Assembly (NCBI GenBank): GCA_943737045.1
Contig: CALSFV010000146.1
Span: 41,369-105,368, forward strand
From: Parapristionchus giblindavisi
Lineage: Eukaryota > Nematoda > Chromadorea > Rhabditida > Diplogasteridae
Length of the DNA stretch: 64,000 nucleotides
Direction: 5' to 3'
Below are positions 36,401 through 57,046 of the stretch, piece by piece (the first letter of the stretch is position 1; each line of letters starts with the position of its first letter). A model generated the notes under the pieces. That model was not told the origin of the DNA, searched no databases, and worked only from the letters and a program-made list of their open reading frames with translations. Both the position numbers and the translations under genes were made by a program.

Positions 36401-39400
36401 CGCCAGATAAGACTCCACGACAAAGAGCAAGAACGAGCTATCGTTGTATGGCTGGTCCTTCCTACCCCACCCAACCTACAGCATGGACCTAGCTCCTTAT
36501 GATTACCACCTATTCTCCGACCTTCAACGCCATCTCGATGAGCACGACTTCCAGAATGAGACCGACCTCATTCGCGACATCGCCCACTATTTTGGCTCTA
36601 AGTCCTCGGAGTGGTAGGCAAGTGGGGCCCTGGCCCTGCAGGTGAGATGGAGGAAGGTCATCGCTGTTGATGGCCAATATCGATGATCATTCGCTTGTCT
36701 ATTACTGAGATGCTGGATAAACAAGTTTGACCAAAAAATGTACCGGACTTTCTAACCAACCTAATACTTTGATCTTACACTGTTGTGTTACAGTAACCAA
36801 ATAATTTTATTAGCACGTGTGGTAATCGATGACAAAGCACTTGAAACAGAAATTTTTTTGGCAAGTGGGGCATAGAATGAATGACATTTTGGGGCAGCTA
36901 GCGATGTCACAACTGGCATCTGTCAGCCTCTTGATGTATTCTTCTTTCGGCCTTTCAAAGGAGTTGTTCTTCGAATTCAGTTCCGATCGTTCCCATGTTA
37001 GTTCTACTCGGAGTATAAAATAATGATTGATTTGTAGGATGGAGATCACGTAACCTTCTCTGAGGTAAAGGGAATGACTGAATTGAACGAATGCACTCCC
37101 ATCAAGATTACTGTAAAGAGTTAGTATTGATTTATTAGTAATTGCATTGATTGAATGATGATTTTCCAGAGCCCCATATCTTCAACATTGGTGATGCTGC
37201 AAAGACAGCCTCTGCTTATATTGAGGGAGGAAGAGGACGTCAAGTCAAGGTATACTGTATCGATTATTGATTGATTTATTGATATGTTTTTTAATGTATC
37301 TGTTTAGGTTCCATTCAACATTTCGCATAAGTCATTGAGTGAGTCATTGGCTGAACCAGACTATGCCATCTATGACTTTGCCAAGTTTGATTATCCTGAT
37401 AAGCTTCATGCTCTATGGACTGCATTGTATTCATTTGAAGAGAAACATGGACGGTTTGTCTATTATCCTATTAAATGTGAAGTATATTATGAAAAGCATG
37501 TTAATGTACTAATGAAAGTAGATAAGCCCCACTGTTTCGACTATATGTTATAGGGGGGGGGGGAATCTTATCCTTCTTTGATCCTTATATAATGTAATTG
37601 TGTTAATTCAGTTCTCCATCTCCTCGTTCCCTCTCCGATGTTGAACTCCTCAAGGCTGAACTACCTCAGGGAGCTGAAGTCAATGAGGAACTCCTCAAGC
37701 TATTCTCATTCTCGGTAAGCTCTTATAGCTCCCTACAAGACTGTTTCATGCAATTATCGATTGATTACAGGCTACCGGCAACCTTGTTACTGTATGCTCT
37801 GTCGCGGGAGGTATCGCTGCCCAGGAAGCGATGAAGGCTGTCACTCACCATATGACTCCTCTCAAACAGGTATACTGTAATATTGATTATAATCACTGGA
37901 TTATCGATTGAATGATTATATCGATTGATGATTATTATAGTGGTTGTACATGGATGCAGCAGAAGCAGTACCCGGTCAATGGACTGTACTCGATAATGAG
38001 AAGTTGACAGAGGAAGATTGTAAACCAAGAGATAATCGATATGATGGACAAGCTGCCGTATTTGGATGGACATTCCAAGAACAATTGTTGAAACAGAGGT
38101 GAGTAGGAGGGAAGGGGGGGGGCTGGTGGATTTGTGTTTCATGATAGTGTCATAGTCGACTGATAATGATGAAGCTGATAATAATCATAAATAAAAAATA
38201 AGTCGTGATCAATCTGGCACGTTTCACAATAAGTGGTTATTGATAATTCCTCCAAATATACGACAACGTTATTAGTATTGCTATATAATTATAATGTGTA
38301 TATTATAGATGGTTCATCGTTGGTTCGGGTGCAATTGGATGTGAACTATTGAAGAATATGGCTATGATGGGAGTAGGATGTGGTGATGGAGGACTCATTA
38401 AGATTACTGATATGGATCAAATTGAAATATCTAATCTCAATAGACAATTCCTATTCAGAAGAGCTGATGTTGGAGTGAGTTATTCATTATTTGATTGAGA
38501 TATTGATTGATTGATTAACTGTAATCAATAATGTGTCATTGCAGAGTAAGAAGGCCGAGGTTGCAGCACGCGCTGTTCAGCAGTTCAACAAACATGTATT
38601 GTTTTGTCTTTATATATTTGTTATTCATATTGATTGATTGAAGGGATTATTGATTGATTAAGGTGAACATTGAATGTCTAGCAGAGAGAGTTGGAGCTGA
38701 TACTGAATCAATCTTCAATGATGACTTCTTCTCACAACTAAATGGTGTTGCTAATGCACTCGATAATGTTGATGCTCGTGAGTAGATTGATCGATTGAGT
38801 ACAATATATTGATGATTATCGATTGATTAATTTAGGTCGTTATATGGATCGTCGTTGTGTATACTATTCTCTTCCTCTACTTGAATCGGGTACGATGGGA
38901 ACGAAGGGAAACACTCAAGTTGTCTATCCTCATCTCACTGAGAGTTATGGGTACGATATCATACTGTAGCCCGATATCGATTTATTGATTGATTGTAGAT
39001 CATCTGCCGATCCTCCAGAGAAGGAAGTTCCCTTCTGTACTCTGAGAAACTTCCCCAATGAGATTAATGTGAGTGGTCCTATATGAAATGTCTACTAGAC
39101 CGTTTACCATATCTGTCCACGTATTGATTGATTATCAATGTTCCAGCATACGATTCAATGGGCTCGTAATCTATTCGAAGGAGTATTTCTCTGAACCTGT
39201 TGAGACTGCCAATCGATTCATTACTGATCCTAAGAAGTTCTTGGAGAGTGTCACACAAATGAACACTCAACAACAGGTATATGATAGATGAGAAGAGTAC
39301 GGTAGTCTTACTGTAATCACTCCCGTTTAGTTGGATGTATTGTCTAGTGTAAAGAAACTTCTGATTGATGAGAAGCCGAAGAATGCTGAGGATTGCATCA

Positions 39401-41221
39401 AGTGGGCTAGACTTCTATTCCAGGTAATAATGATCACGCATTGATTAGTTATATGAATGATCGAATTTTCTTCTTTTTTTTCATTATATTGTATTCATTA
39501 AAATATATCGTTTCGGAAACAGTAATGAGTGATTACATTCTAGGATGGTCATCATGACAGTATTGCTCAAATGCTCCATGCCTTCCCTCCTGATCAAGTT
39601 ACTGATATGGGAAGTGAAGTTCTGGTCTGGATTGAAGAGATGTCCTCATGTACTCAACTTTGATCCTTCTCAGGTAATATCACTATCTATTGATCTTTGA
39701 TCTTTAAATCTTTGATCTCTTATAGGAAGCTCATCTTGATTTGGTCTATGCTGGATCAATCCTTCGATGTGAAGTGTACGGTATCGAGCCCATTCTTGAT
39801 AGAGAATTAGTTGGAAAGATTGCTGCTGCCATTGAGGTACTGTATGATTATAAGAGATCAAAGATCAATATTGTGATTGTAGGTGAGGCCATTCAAACCT
39901 CGTGATGGAGTCAAAATTGCTGTCACTGATGAGCAAGCAAAGGAGCAGGGAGGCAATGTATGTAGATATATTGATTGATTAATTAGATGATATGATTTGA
40001 TTCATTGATTATATTTAGGTTGAAATGGAAGGTGATAGTGAGGAACTCGTTGAGGAGATCAAGAGAAAGCTTGCTCTTCTTGATAGTTCTACTCGTGTGC
40101 TTACTCCTATTGATTTTGAGAAGGTTTGCTTTACTTTCATATTTTTATAGCTCTGCCATATAATTTCCCGTTTCAAACTTTTTTAACTTGAAGCTTTCCA
40201 TCACATAGTAATGAGTACTGTGTTGATCTTTTTACATGATTCAAGTTTGATAATTTAGGATGATGATTCTAATCACCATATGGAGTTTATCACAGCTGCT
40301 AGCAATCTTCGTGCTGAGAACTATGATATTCCTCGTGCGGATAGAATGAAGGTATGCGATCGCTCTTTATATTGTACTACGTCCATCAAATCATCATTAC
40401 TACTTGTCAATTGATGATTAGTTATTAGCATCTAATCATTATTTTGTCTTTGAGACGAAACAAATCGCTGGTCGTATCATTCCTGCTATTGCCACCACTA
40501 CTGCTGCTGTATCCGGTCTCGTATGCATTGAATTGTATAAGACGGTCAGTTGGATTATACTGTAGAAAATATTATTGATTTATGATGTAGTGATTGTGAT
40601 TACTGTAGCTGTTCTCTGAGTACTTGGAAATGAGTGAATGAATGATTGTAGGTAGTAGCTGACTCTGAACAGGGAGTAGCCCATCCTCCAATGGATCGAT
40701 TCAAGAATGGATTCATTAATCTTGCCCTTCCATTCTATGGATTCTCTGAACCTATTGCTGCACCTAAGAAGAAATATATGGATAAGGAATTCACTCTATG
40801 GGATAGAATTGAGATTAAGGGACCTCTTACTCTTTCTCAACTCAAGGAACGAGTCGAGAAGGTACGGTAGCCGTTGACTATTGATTGAGTGAATGAATGA
40901 TTGATTGATTATAGCAATGTGGAGTAGAGATTGGAATGATCTCTGCGGGTGTCTCTCTCATATACTCTTTCTTCATGGATGCTAAGAAACGTGCGGCACG
41001 TGAGGGAACTGAGTAAGTATCGTAAACTATCTCGGATTACTGTAATCGATTTCTACCGTAATCTCATGTGTTATTTCAGAGTGCGTACAGTAGTTGAAGA
41101 AGTGACTCGAGTTCCTCTTCCTCCTCATGTGAGATCATTGGTATTGGAAGTAATGGCTAGTAATCCAGAGAATGATGAAGATGTAGAGATTCCTTATATC
41201 AAATATGATATTCTTCTATAG
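30878..41221 (+). CDS. uba-1: Ubiquitin-activating enzyme E1 (UBA1), with two frame breaks
   Basis: Adenylates ubiquitin and loads it on a catalytic Cys for E2 transfer. Exons: 30878-30970, 33766-33902, 34040-34146, 34301-34418, 34485-34563, 34707-34780, 34844-34943, 35013-35084, 37038-37119, 37170-37249, 37308-37453, 37612-37714, 37771-37869, 37941-38098, 38309-38474, 38545-38595, 38663-38777, 38836-38950, 38999-39068, 39147-39276, 39331-39423, 39544-39673, 39726-39836, 39883-39957, 40019-40123, 40259-40351, 40455-40544, 40652-40861, 40915-41012, 41080-41221. Seen: [22 protein letters not shown], the ATP loop [25 protein letters not shown], the catalytic Cys in [25 protein letters not shown] and the ubiquitin-fold end. 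Exons 20 and 22 are each one base too long (near 39186-39195 and 39611-39620). Exon 1 carries APPAKKAK, nuclear-signal-like; exon 2 has its own ATG at 33799. Confidence 0.94.
31040..31927 (-). CDS. Unknown gene nested in UBA1 intron 1, built from duplicated exons
   Basis: I do not recognise this protein. Eight exons on the opposite strand read in one frame from ATG to TAA: 31927-31810, 31761-31666, 31624-31575, 31530-31444, 31397-31341, 31282-31226, 31182-31132, 31087-31040. All junctions are GT-AG. The N-terminal half ([57 protein letters not shown]) looks like an ordinary soluble protein, with no signal peptide or membrane helix. Then come module exons ending [30 protein letters not shown], each later one starting LIPTA or LIPNS. 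Exons 5 and 6 are both exactly 57 bases and in the same phase; exon 7 is a diverged 51-base version. About 185 residues. Expression is unproven; the consistent frame across eight exons is the main support. Confidence 0.68.
32590..33190. repeat. Pyrimidine-rich stretch in UBA1 intron 1
   Basis: A long CT-rich tract with many CTCTC and TTCTC words. It opens frames of up to 94 codons that are low-complexity Ser/Leu and have no splice context, so I regard it as non-coding. Confidence 0.6.
33402..33469. repeat. (TA)n microsatellite after (CT)n
   Basis: About 34 TA units, preceded by CCCTCTCTCTCTCTCTG from 33380. The minus-strand frame across it is a Tyr-Ile repeat artefact. Confidence 0.95.
35393..35464 (+). 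ncRNA. tRNA-like sequence (degenerate)
   Basis: TGGTCGAGTGG (35400-35410) fits a pol III A box and GGTTCGACCCC (35444-35454) a B box, 33 bases apart. A TTTTTT run follows at about 35478. The acceptor arms pair poorly and the anticodon arm is not convincing, so it is a pseudo-tRNA or a tRNA-derived SINE head rather than a working tRNA. Confidence 0.5.
35501..36764 (+). mobile_element. Mariner transposon, full length but inactive
   Basis: 1264 bp bounded by TA on both sides. The 5' end TCAGGTTGTGTTAGAAAGTC and the reverse complement of the 3' end TTAGGTTGGTTAGAAAGTCC form the inverted repeats, continuing into CCGGTACATTTT. It lies inside the 35201-36997 element, so it arrived later. It is clearly more G+C-rich than its surroundings. 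Confidence 0.93.
35664..36686 (+). pseudogene. Mariner transposase, broken by three in-frame stops
   Basis: One reading frame of about 341 codons with no frameshift but nonsense codons TGA at 36105, TAA near 36408 and TAG at 36615. It has the [11 protein letters not shown] linker after the helix-turn-helix region. The three catalytic Asp survive: ITGDEKW-like [18 protein letters not shown], and LAPYDYHLF, with 34 residues between the second and third (DD34D, the mariner signature). The frame ends with [11 protein letters not shown], as normal for the family. The N-terminal first 30 codons are weak, so the start at 35664 is tentative. Confidence 0.9.
36832..36975 (-). pseudogene. Cysteine-rich transposon-type zinc-finger remnant
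   Basis: Minus-strand frame ending in [20 protein letters not shown], then [18 protein letters not shown] and VIDYHTC with a stop. The C-x4-C-x7-C-x2-C-x4-C-x2-C-x4-H layout resembles the C-terminal zinc fingers of cut-and-paste transposases (piggyBac and relatives). It is a fragment, cut off by the element end, and probably the coding remnant of the outer TIR element. Assignment to a superfamily is not possible from this piece. Confidence 0.45.
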
Positions 41222-41630
41222 AATATTTATTCTAGTCTTATCTAATCTATTAAAATGTCTCAATATGATCTTTGATCTTTCTTCTCACATTGATTGTCTT
41301 ATTGATTATTCTTGTTTTATCTCATGAAACGTGTTCATTCTTCTCCATTCGCATACAATATTTGTTAATACTCTTATAATCTCTTCTCTTCATTCATTAT
41401 AAGCTAACTTATCATCCATCCCTGTGTTTGTATTCTGTCCGTTGTCCCCCTTCCCCTGTTCTTTTTATAATTATTATTCCAGATGTAACATTAATTATAG
41501 ATTCTGTTTGTGTTCTAATAAATGTTTTATCGGGAATCTAGTAAAATGGAATGCACAACAATAAATTATTACATGCTATGGAGTAGTACAGTACAGTACA
41601 GTGGAGTACAGATGGCTATATTTATAGTTC
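41222..41630. other. Convergent 3' intergenic, UBA1 and second FAAH
   Basis: 409 bp between two stop codons on opposite strands. AATAAA at 41517-41522 can serve UBA1. A short GTACAGTACAGTACAGTG repeat is at 41588. Confidence 0.6.
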
Positions 41631-44600
41631 CTAGTTGTTTGTACCATTTTCGATATCTACTAGAACTTTGAGTACGGCTTCTTCCCAATATGGAGGAGCA
41701 GCTACTTGAACGCCTAGTGGAATACCAATCGAATCCTGAGATTATTGATTGATTGGTACTTTTCTGATGGAACAGTACATCGCAAGAGAGAAACTTGTAT
41801 GAAAGTTAGGAGATCTTGTTTGCACTGTTTATTTTTTTAAATTTCAGATTTCACGTGATCAATTTGGCAAAAATGGTAAAAAATACGCACAAATCTTATT
41901 GTTAAGCCTAACACCCATGGTCATGGAGACGATTACGGTACAGTAATCTACAGTACCTTTGAATAGTTCTTAGCCATCTTGTACCATACATCTGTAGTCG
42001 GATAGTTCTCTAGATTCTTCTCATCCTCTTCACTCCATTGTCCAGTCTATAATCAATCGATATCTATCAACTACCGTAATCTTATAAAATTCAAACCTTG
42101 CAAACTCCTGCACCGAAATCGAGAAGATTGAAGATGGCAGTGTATGAGACTCCACACGAGAGATGAATGGGACCTTCATGGGGTGGAGCAGGCATCACCT
42201 GATATATTATTGATTAGGTCTAATAAATCAATAAATCAATCAATACATTTGCTGGACAAAGAAGGATATCAACGTTGGCTTTCTGCATTTCTTTTATGAA
42301 TCGAGCACGATATGCTTCAATAGCTGCGTAACTCTCACGAAGTTCTGAAGATTACTGTAGATTATTGATCAATCGATAATGACTACAGTATACCCGAAGT
42401 GGTAAGAGCCATAGATTGGGAGAGTTTATGAATTCTACTGTATCCAAGAAGATTTGCGATGACACCCGCTAATCTTTGAAGAAGAATAGGAATACGAAGG
42501 GGCATCAAAGCAGTTAGAAAGACTGGAGGAGGAATATCCTGAATTATTGATTGATTGGGAGATCAAAGATCAATCGATACATTCTCAATCTTATCCATGA
42601 GGTACTTTCCACCATCAACACAAACTGAACGAACGAATAGACGATAAACTTCAGGAACATCAGGAGGATGGAATGGAACTACCGTATGACCTAAGATGAT
42701 TACGGTAGTTATTGAGGGTGTACGGTAGATCAAGAATACGGTACCTTTAGCTTCAAGGATCTTCTTAGCCTCAAGGACCATTCGTGAACAACCAGGAGTA
42801 GGAGTGAACCATCCATCATCAGTGTAGTATCCTACAAGTAATATGTTGATCTTTCATCTTTGATCTTTGGTCTCTCTAACCAATGCGATAGGTCTTCTTA
42901 GCATCAAAGAGTTCATCTCTCCATGTGACGGGAGGTACGTAAGGGTCTCTATCAGAGATCCAATGAGATGACCATAGATGTCTATAACGAAGAGTACTGT
43001 AGATACAGTAATCAAGGATGGGTTACGGTACTTTAGAATATCAGCACAAGTCTTGATGGTAGGTGCCATAGGTCCATCACTAGCATTGATGAGAGGACGA
43101 CCGGGAACTGATCCAATAACTCCAGCAGATGAGAGACGAAGATGTGATGGCTAATATATTCATTGATCCTAATCAATCAATAAATCAATAAATGAGTACC
43201 TTAATAGCGGCAGTTCCGGTATAATGAGCGGGAATTCGAACTGATCCTCCGACATCTCCACCAATACCAATAATCGATCCACCAGCACCGATTATAGCTG
43301 ATTCACCTCCTGATGAACCTCCAGGTGTACGGCCTTTCTTATGAGGATTCTCTGTCCAACCTGATATCGATTTATTGATTGATTTATCATTATCGTTTCT
43401 CTCTCGTATTCGTCAGTAATATTCCTAAACAGTCTCTCTCACTACACCTCATCTACCAATCCATCGGAAATTGTTGACGGTAATCTATTATAATACATGT
43501 GTCTAGCTAAATACCTGTTGCTATAAGCTCTCATAGATCGATAAATTAAAAAAAGATAAGTACGTGTTGATTGATTAATTTACTTACCATAGATAGAGTT
43601 GCCACAAGTATATGATAGAAGTGAAGTGGGAACGTTAGTCTGGACGAAAGGAATGCATCCTGCAACGAATTAGATTGATTACGGTAATCGATTATCGATT
43701 GGAAAACATACCTAATTCTTTAAGTTGAACAACAAGAAGAGCATCTTCAGTGGCTGGACTACCAATGCATGCAGCATAACCACGAGTTTGATCGTATCCT
43801 TTCACCTGAAAAGATCAAAGATCAATTAGATGATGATGAAAGATGAAAGATCAATGAGATGAGGATGAAAGATGAAAGATCAATGAGATGAAATATGAAA
43901 GATCAATGAGATGAGGATGAAAGATGAAAGATCAATGAGATGAGGATGAAAGATGAAAGATCAATGAGATGAAATATGAAAGATCAATGAGATGAGGATG
44001 AAAGATGAAAGATCAATGAGATGAGGATGAAAGATGAAAGATCAAATACCTTATTGCATTCCTTGATTGATATAGGTATTCCAAATAGAGGTGGTTTCTT
44101 CTCTCCATTCTTTACTCTCTCATCCCATTCTTCCGCCCATTTACGAGATTCCTGTATAAATGAAACATCTCAAATCACATTTAGAGAAATTTGTTATTTT
44201 TGTGCGTACTACATATGTAGTCATTTTGTAGCTACACTTCAATAGAAAGATATACATATGAAAGAGAGAATTATGAGAGACAATCAAATAGAATTCATGT
44301 GAACAACATAGAAAACGATTATGATTCTGTGACTTATGCACACAATCCATACATATTCAAGCACATATTCGATAATCAAATGAAATACTATAATACGTAT
44401 GCATCGAAACCATTTTGAAACTATTTTGTCAGAGTTCACTAAAACAGACTACAATTGTTACACAAAATGGCATACCTTTATGAATAGAGTAATACAATTG
44501 GTCTTTCTATGAGCCTTGAGAGCAAGTCCATAGTATGTAGTGAGGACATCGGAAGCTGTGACGTCACCCTTCTGAAGGGCTTCTAGAACATGAAAGATGA

Positions 44601-45020
44601 ATGATCAAATGGACAACAATGACTGTTCAAAAGTTGAGCGAAAGTCACACTGGCCCTTCATTTGTTTTTCTCATTCTTTTCTTATTTTGTCTTTTGAAGA
44701 CCACAAAATTAGTTCTTATTAAAAGAGGATAGAAAGATTCAAACCTTTGAGTTGTTCGAATGAAAGTGATCCAATCTTTTCCCTTTTCTCTACAGGAATA
44801 GTTCTTGATTCATTATCAGCCCAATCAAGAGAATGTGCTCGCTCTTCTAATCTTTTGATCACTTTATATTCTAATTCAGCTACTCTCTGAATCAATCAAT
44901 CGATAATCGTAACTAATCAATCAATAATATAATTCATACAGCCTTTCGTCGTTCCTTCTTGATTAACCACCATGAGAGAATAGCTATGGCTATGGAAGAT
45001 ATAATTAGAAGAGTAGACAT
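41631..45020 (-). CDS. faah: Fatty-acid amide hydrolase, second gene, membrane anchored
   Basis: Amidase-signature lipid-amide hydrolase. Exons (high to low): 45020-44940, 44886-44745, 44582-44476, 44151-44050, 43805-43712, 43659-43588, 43360-43200, 43150-43032, 42996-42881, 42831-42745, 42690-42581, 42538-42394, 42344-42247, 42198-42097, 42046-41957, 41735-41631. Exon 1 alone is a transmembrane anchor (STLLIISSIAIAILSWWLIK). Catalytic Lys in [23 protein letters not shown] with the cis-Ser; GIGGDVGGSVRIPAHY with the nucleophile Ser and the normal Gly-Gly before it. Then YYTDDGWFTPTPGCSR and IFNLLDFGAGV. It is about as diverged from the 24434 gene as separate paralogues are. It lies next to the p38 cluster, matching C. 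elegans gene order. Confidence 0.93.
43806..44046. repeat. Minisatellite in a FAAH intron
   Basis: Irregular tandem copies of GATGAAAGATCAATGAGATG and GAGGATGAAAGATGAAAG fill almost the whole intron between exons 4 and 5. The repeat ends one base from the exon-5 acceptor on one side and 4 bases from the exon-4 donor on the other. Confidence 0.85.
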
Positions 45021-45768
45021 GACTATCCTTCAAGAGAATATAATAGAAGAATGAAGTAGAAGGGGAAGAGATAAGAACCGAAGTTGGAACTACGGATTGT
45101 ACAGAAAGAGAAGAGAATGAAGAGAGAGACACACTTCTTATCGTTTTTATTGATATTTGCTATTTGATCAGACCTTTATCATTTTATACAATATTACAAG
45201 TCTTATCATCAAATAATTAAGTATTCATTAGTAAATTGAAAGCAAAATTGATCATACAACAATGAATAGCACATGATAGTCTCCAATGAATAATGTTCCA
45301 TTCAAAAGTTACGAAAAGAAAAAAGAAAATGAGCGAAAACTCTCTTCAACTCACACACTCTCTCGCCTCTTTTTGTTTTCTTTTCGTGACTTTTGATTAG
45401 CACACAAGTTTGTACTCTTTGAATGAGACAATGATGTACTAGAGAAGAGTGAATTGGTATAGAATAGAAAGTAGTGATGGAATAGTGAAGAAGAAATAGA
45501 ACCATGAGTGGAAAGGGCAGAACTTGTATAGATTGGAATACAATAGACACTAACATCATCATTACGAACCTAATCAATATGAAAGGGTAATATAATAAAG
45601 ATCTATGCAAATTGCTATTGCAGTATTATAATATCTGAATATATCTTATAAAACATCGATCTGTGAGATTCTCGAAATAAGCATCTTTTTAAGCAAGAAA
45701 GCATATGATAAGCAAATAGATGAACTAGACCATATCTACAGCATTCTACAGTATGATTACAGTATCGA
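45021..45768. other. Intergenic second FAAH to pmk-1-like kinase
   Basis: 748 bp between two minus-strand genes. It contains a family A foldback at 45301-45397. Small open frames here have no motifs. It should hold the kinase 3' UTR and the FAAH promoter or acceptor. Confidence 0.5.
45301..45397. repeat. Short foldback repeat, family A
   Basis: Starts TTCAAAAGTTACGAAAAG, ends CTTTTCGTGACTTTTGA, with CACACTCTCTCGCCTC in the middle; folds into one hairpin. Confidence 0.7.
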
Positions 45769-49383
<3,615 letters not shown>

Positions 49384-49877
49384 CTAAATGAAGAGAATGA
49401 ATAGATTATAATGAAGAAATAGATGAAGGAATTAATGAGCTCAAAATGAATGGGATTGTTTTGGTTTACTCCTTCATTTCTATTCTTTTCTATTTACAAA
49501 CTAAGTCATTCATTATGTGAAATAGCCACGACGGACATCTATCACAATTCTTGTAATCTATTAACTGTTGTTGTATGAACTTAGTGGTAGAACAATAAAT
49601 GTATATTATAAAAGATATTGGAAGCGATTCTAACGCCGATTGAGGTATAATCAATAGAATTATTAACAAAAGTCATTTATACAATGATTGAGATCTTAGA
49701 TGGAAGGAATTTGTATTGTGGAAGTGAGTTGAAAGTAGTTTTGAGTGACTAGAACTGATATATCGAATGAATCAATGACAATGTTATTGCATACTAATCG
49801 ATAATGTATACGGTATGTACAGTCATGCTAGATAGAGTGATACAGTATGTACAATAAATGAGAGATCAATATATTGA

Positions 49878-52012
<2,135 letters not shown>

Positions 52013-52592
52013 GATGATATATATGAACACTATGAAAACATCTATAATATGGACATGATGAAAAATACAATATTATTTTTCTATAAAATCCTTTGTTATA
52101 AGACATGCAAAATATTGTTTTTTTTTTTTAATTTTTAGGCTTTTCAAAATGCTACACTCGACATAGCGACCCATTTTTCAATGGCTAGAGTGGTAAAATT
52201 ATTGTTTATAGCAGCGTTCGCTTAAATGTTTGATAGGGTAAAACGTCAAATTCAAATTCCCATTTTTATAATTTTGTATGAGAGAAAAACGCATAGCATA
52301 ATGTGGCGTTATGTCGCGTGTACCATTTGGAAAATATTCGGCGACATCATCTATAATATTAGAATGAATGAATGAAGGTATTGGATTATTCATCCATTCT
52401 GAATATAATACATAAGAATGTAATAATGAATAATGATAGTGAATAAGTTATTTATCCCGTTGAATGAAGAGATTTCAGTGGTGAAGGTGATAAGAATGAT
52501 GTTATACACGAATGAAAAGAATTGGAAAGAAAAGAAAAAGTGAAGACAAATGCGAATCAATAGTTTAAAGATGAATGAATCACAGCATATGC

Positions 52593-52705
52593 TGTGCTCA
52601 AAAATCACAAAAAGAAAAGGAAATCAGAGAAAACTCTCCTTGTTTTACAAACTTTCTCACCACTTTTCGCTTAATTTCTTTTATTTTTGTGACTTTGGAA
52701 CACCA
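52593..52705. repeat. Short foldback repeat, family A
   Basis: GTGCTCAAAAATCACAAAAA to TTTTTGTGACTTTGGAACAC, between the pmk-2-like and pmk-3-like genes. Confidence 0.6.
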
Positions 52706-52828
52706 CATTAGAAAGAAGGAAATAATTGTGATATTGAAGTAGAATGAAATGAGAAATGGTAAAGAATAAAATACAAGTGAATTATTGATTGATTATATCT
52801 ATACAATCTATTAAATAAGTAATATTCT

Positions 52829-56111
<3,283 letters not shown>

Positions 56112-56327
56112 TATTGACTCGTGATCTTTACTATGAGTAAAGAATGGAGCACCTGAAAGGCATTAGATATAATAAATTATTGATCGCACATATCGATTGA
56201 TTGATTGAATTTATCGATTGATTGATTGATTTAATGTACTGACATAACGATACAATACGACAGCTTAGCATGAGAGCATTCAAATCTTTGATCAATCTAC
56301 AGTTTGGACATGTTTATGTCTTATGTC

Positions 56328-56421
56328 GTGTTGAAAGTGACGAAATTAAAATGAAAAAGAGGCGATAGATTGTGTAAAACGAGGAGAGTTTTCTCTGCTT
56401 TTGTTGACTTTTGAACACCAC
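56328..56421. repeat. Short foldback repeat, family A
   Basis: GTGTTGAAAGTGACGAAATT to TGTTGACTTTTGAACACC, with GGAGAGTTTTCTCTGC in the middle. Confidence 0.6.
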
Positions 56422-56654
56422 ATATGTAATTTTTTTTTTTGAACTCTGTGGTATTTATCTTTTTTGTTTATAATATTTAGCGTGTCCAAACTGTATAAAG
56501 GCTCTAGCGACCCAATAAAAAATATAAAAAAAACAACACAGGACCAGTGATATTCTTCTTCTTTGATAGTCGATTCTTCTTCTTCTTTCTTCTAAGATGA
56601 ATACAGTTGATGTTGCCCATACGATTAATCACAATCTGAGATAAGCACACAGAA

Positions 56655-56830
56655 CATGCAGAAGCGAGAGGATACAGAGATAGAGAGGGAGACAGAGGGA
56701 GAGAAAGGGAGAGGGAGAGGCAGAGAAAGGGAGAGGTAGAGAAGGGGAAAGGGAGAGGGAGAGAAAGGGAGAGGGAAAGGGAGAGGGAGAGAAAGGGAGA
56801 GGGAGAGGGAGAGGGAGAGAAAGGGAGAGG
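56655..56830. repeat. Polypurine GAGAGG/GAAAGG tract
   Basis: About 175 bases with only purines apart from a few bases, made of GAGAGGGAGA and GAAAGGGAGA units. Confidence 0.9.
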
Positions 56831-57046
56831 TACGAGTAATGTGATATGAGATAGTTAACCTCACTACATCAATGAAGGACCTCTACTCGTCCTTTCTCCG
56901 TCTTCTTCTTCTCCACCTTCTTCTTCTACTTCTTCTAAATGATTTAATTCCTCATTTATTTACTTTATTCATTATCAGATATAATAGACTGGATAATGAA
57001 CCAGTTCGACATCAAACAATCAATATTAAATTGAATATTATTTATT

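Larger units (their letters stand above)
35201..36997. mobile_element. TIR element in UBA1 intron 8, interrupted by mariner
   Basis: CATGGGAACGATCGG at 35201-35215 is matched in reverse by CCGATCGTTCCCATG at 36983-36997. TTA flanks both ends (35198-35200 and 36998-37000), a likely 3 bp target duplication as in Harbinger-like elements. Without the mariner, the element is about 530 bp. Its right part encodes a zinc-finger remnant, its left part a tRNA-like sequence. Confidence 0.65.
56112..57046. other. Intergenic, membrane-protein gene to pmk-3-like
   Basis: 935 bp. It contains a family A foldback (56328-56421) and a purine tract (56655-56830). Small frames on both strands are low-complexity. 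Both neighbouring genes are on the minus strand, so this may be an operon spacer enlarged by repeats. Confidence 0.5.

Noticed and set aside
35733..36474. Minus-strand frames across the mariner
   Set aside because: They are shadows of the transposase frame on the other strand.
39187..39208. A 22-base GT-AG intron in UBA1 exon 20 that would restore the frame
   Set aside because: It would remove VFSEPVE, which matches conserved E1 sequence, and 22 bases is too short for splicing. A one-base insertion explains the data better.
43806..44046. CRISPR-like array
   Set aside because: The repeat is an irregular minisatellite without unique spacers, in a eukaryotic intron.
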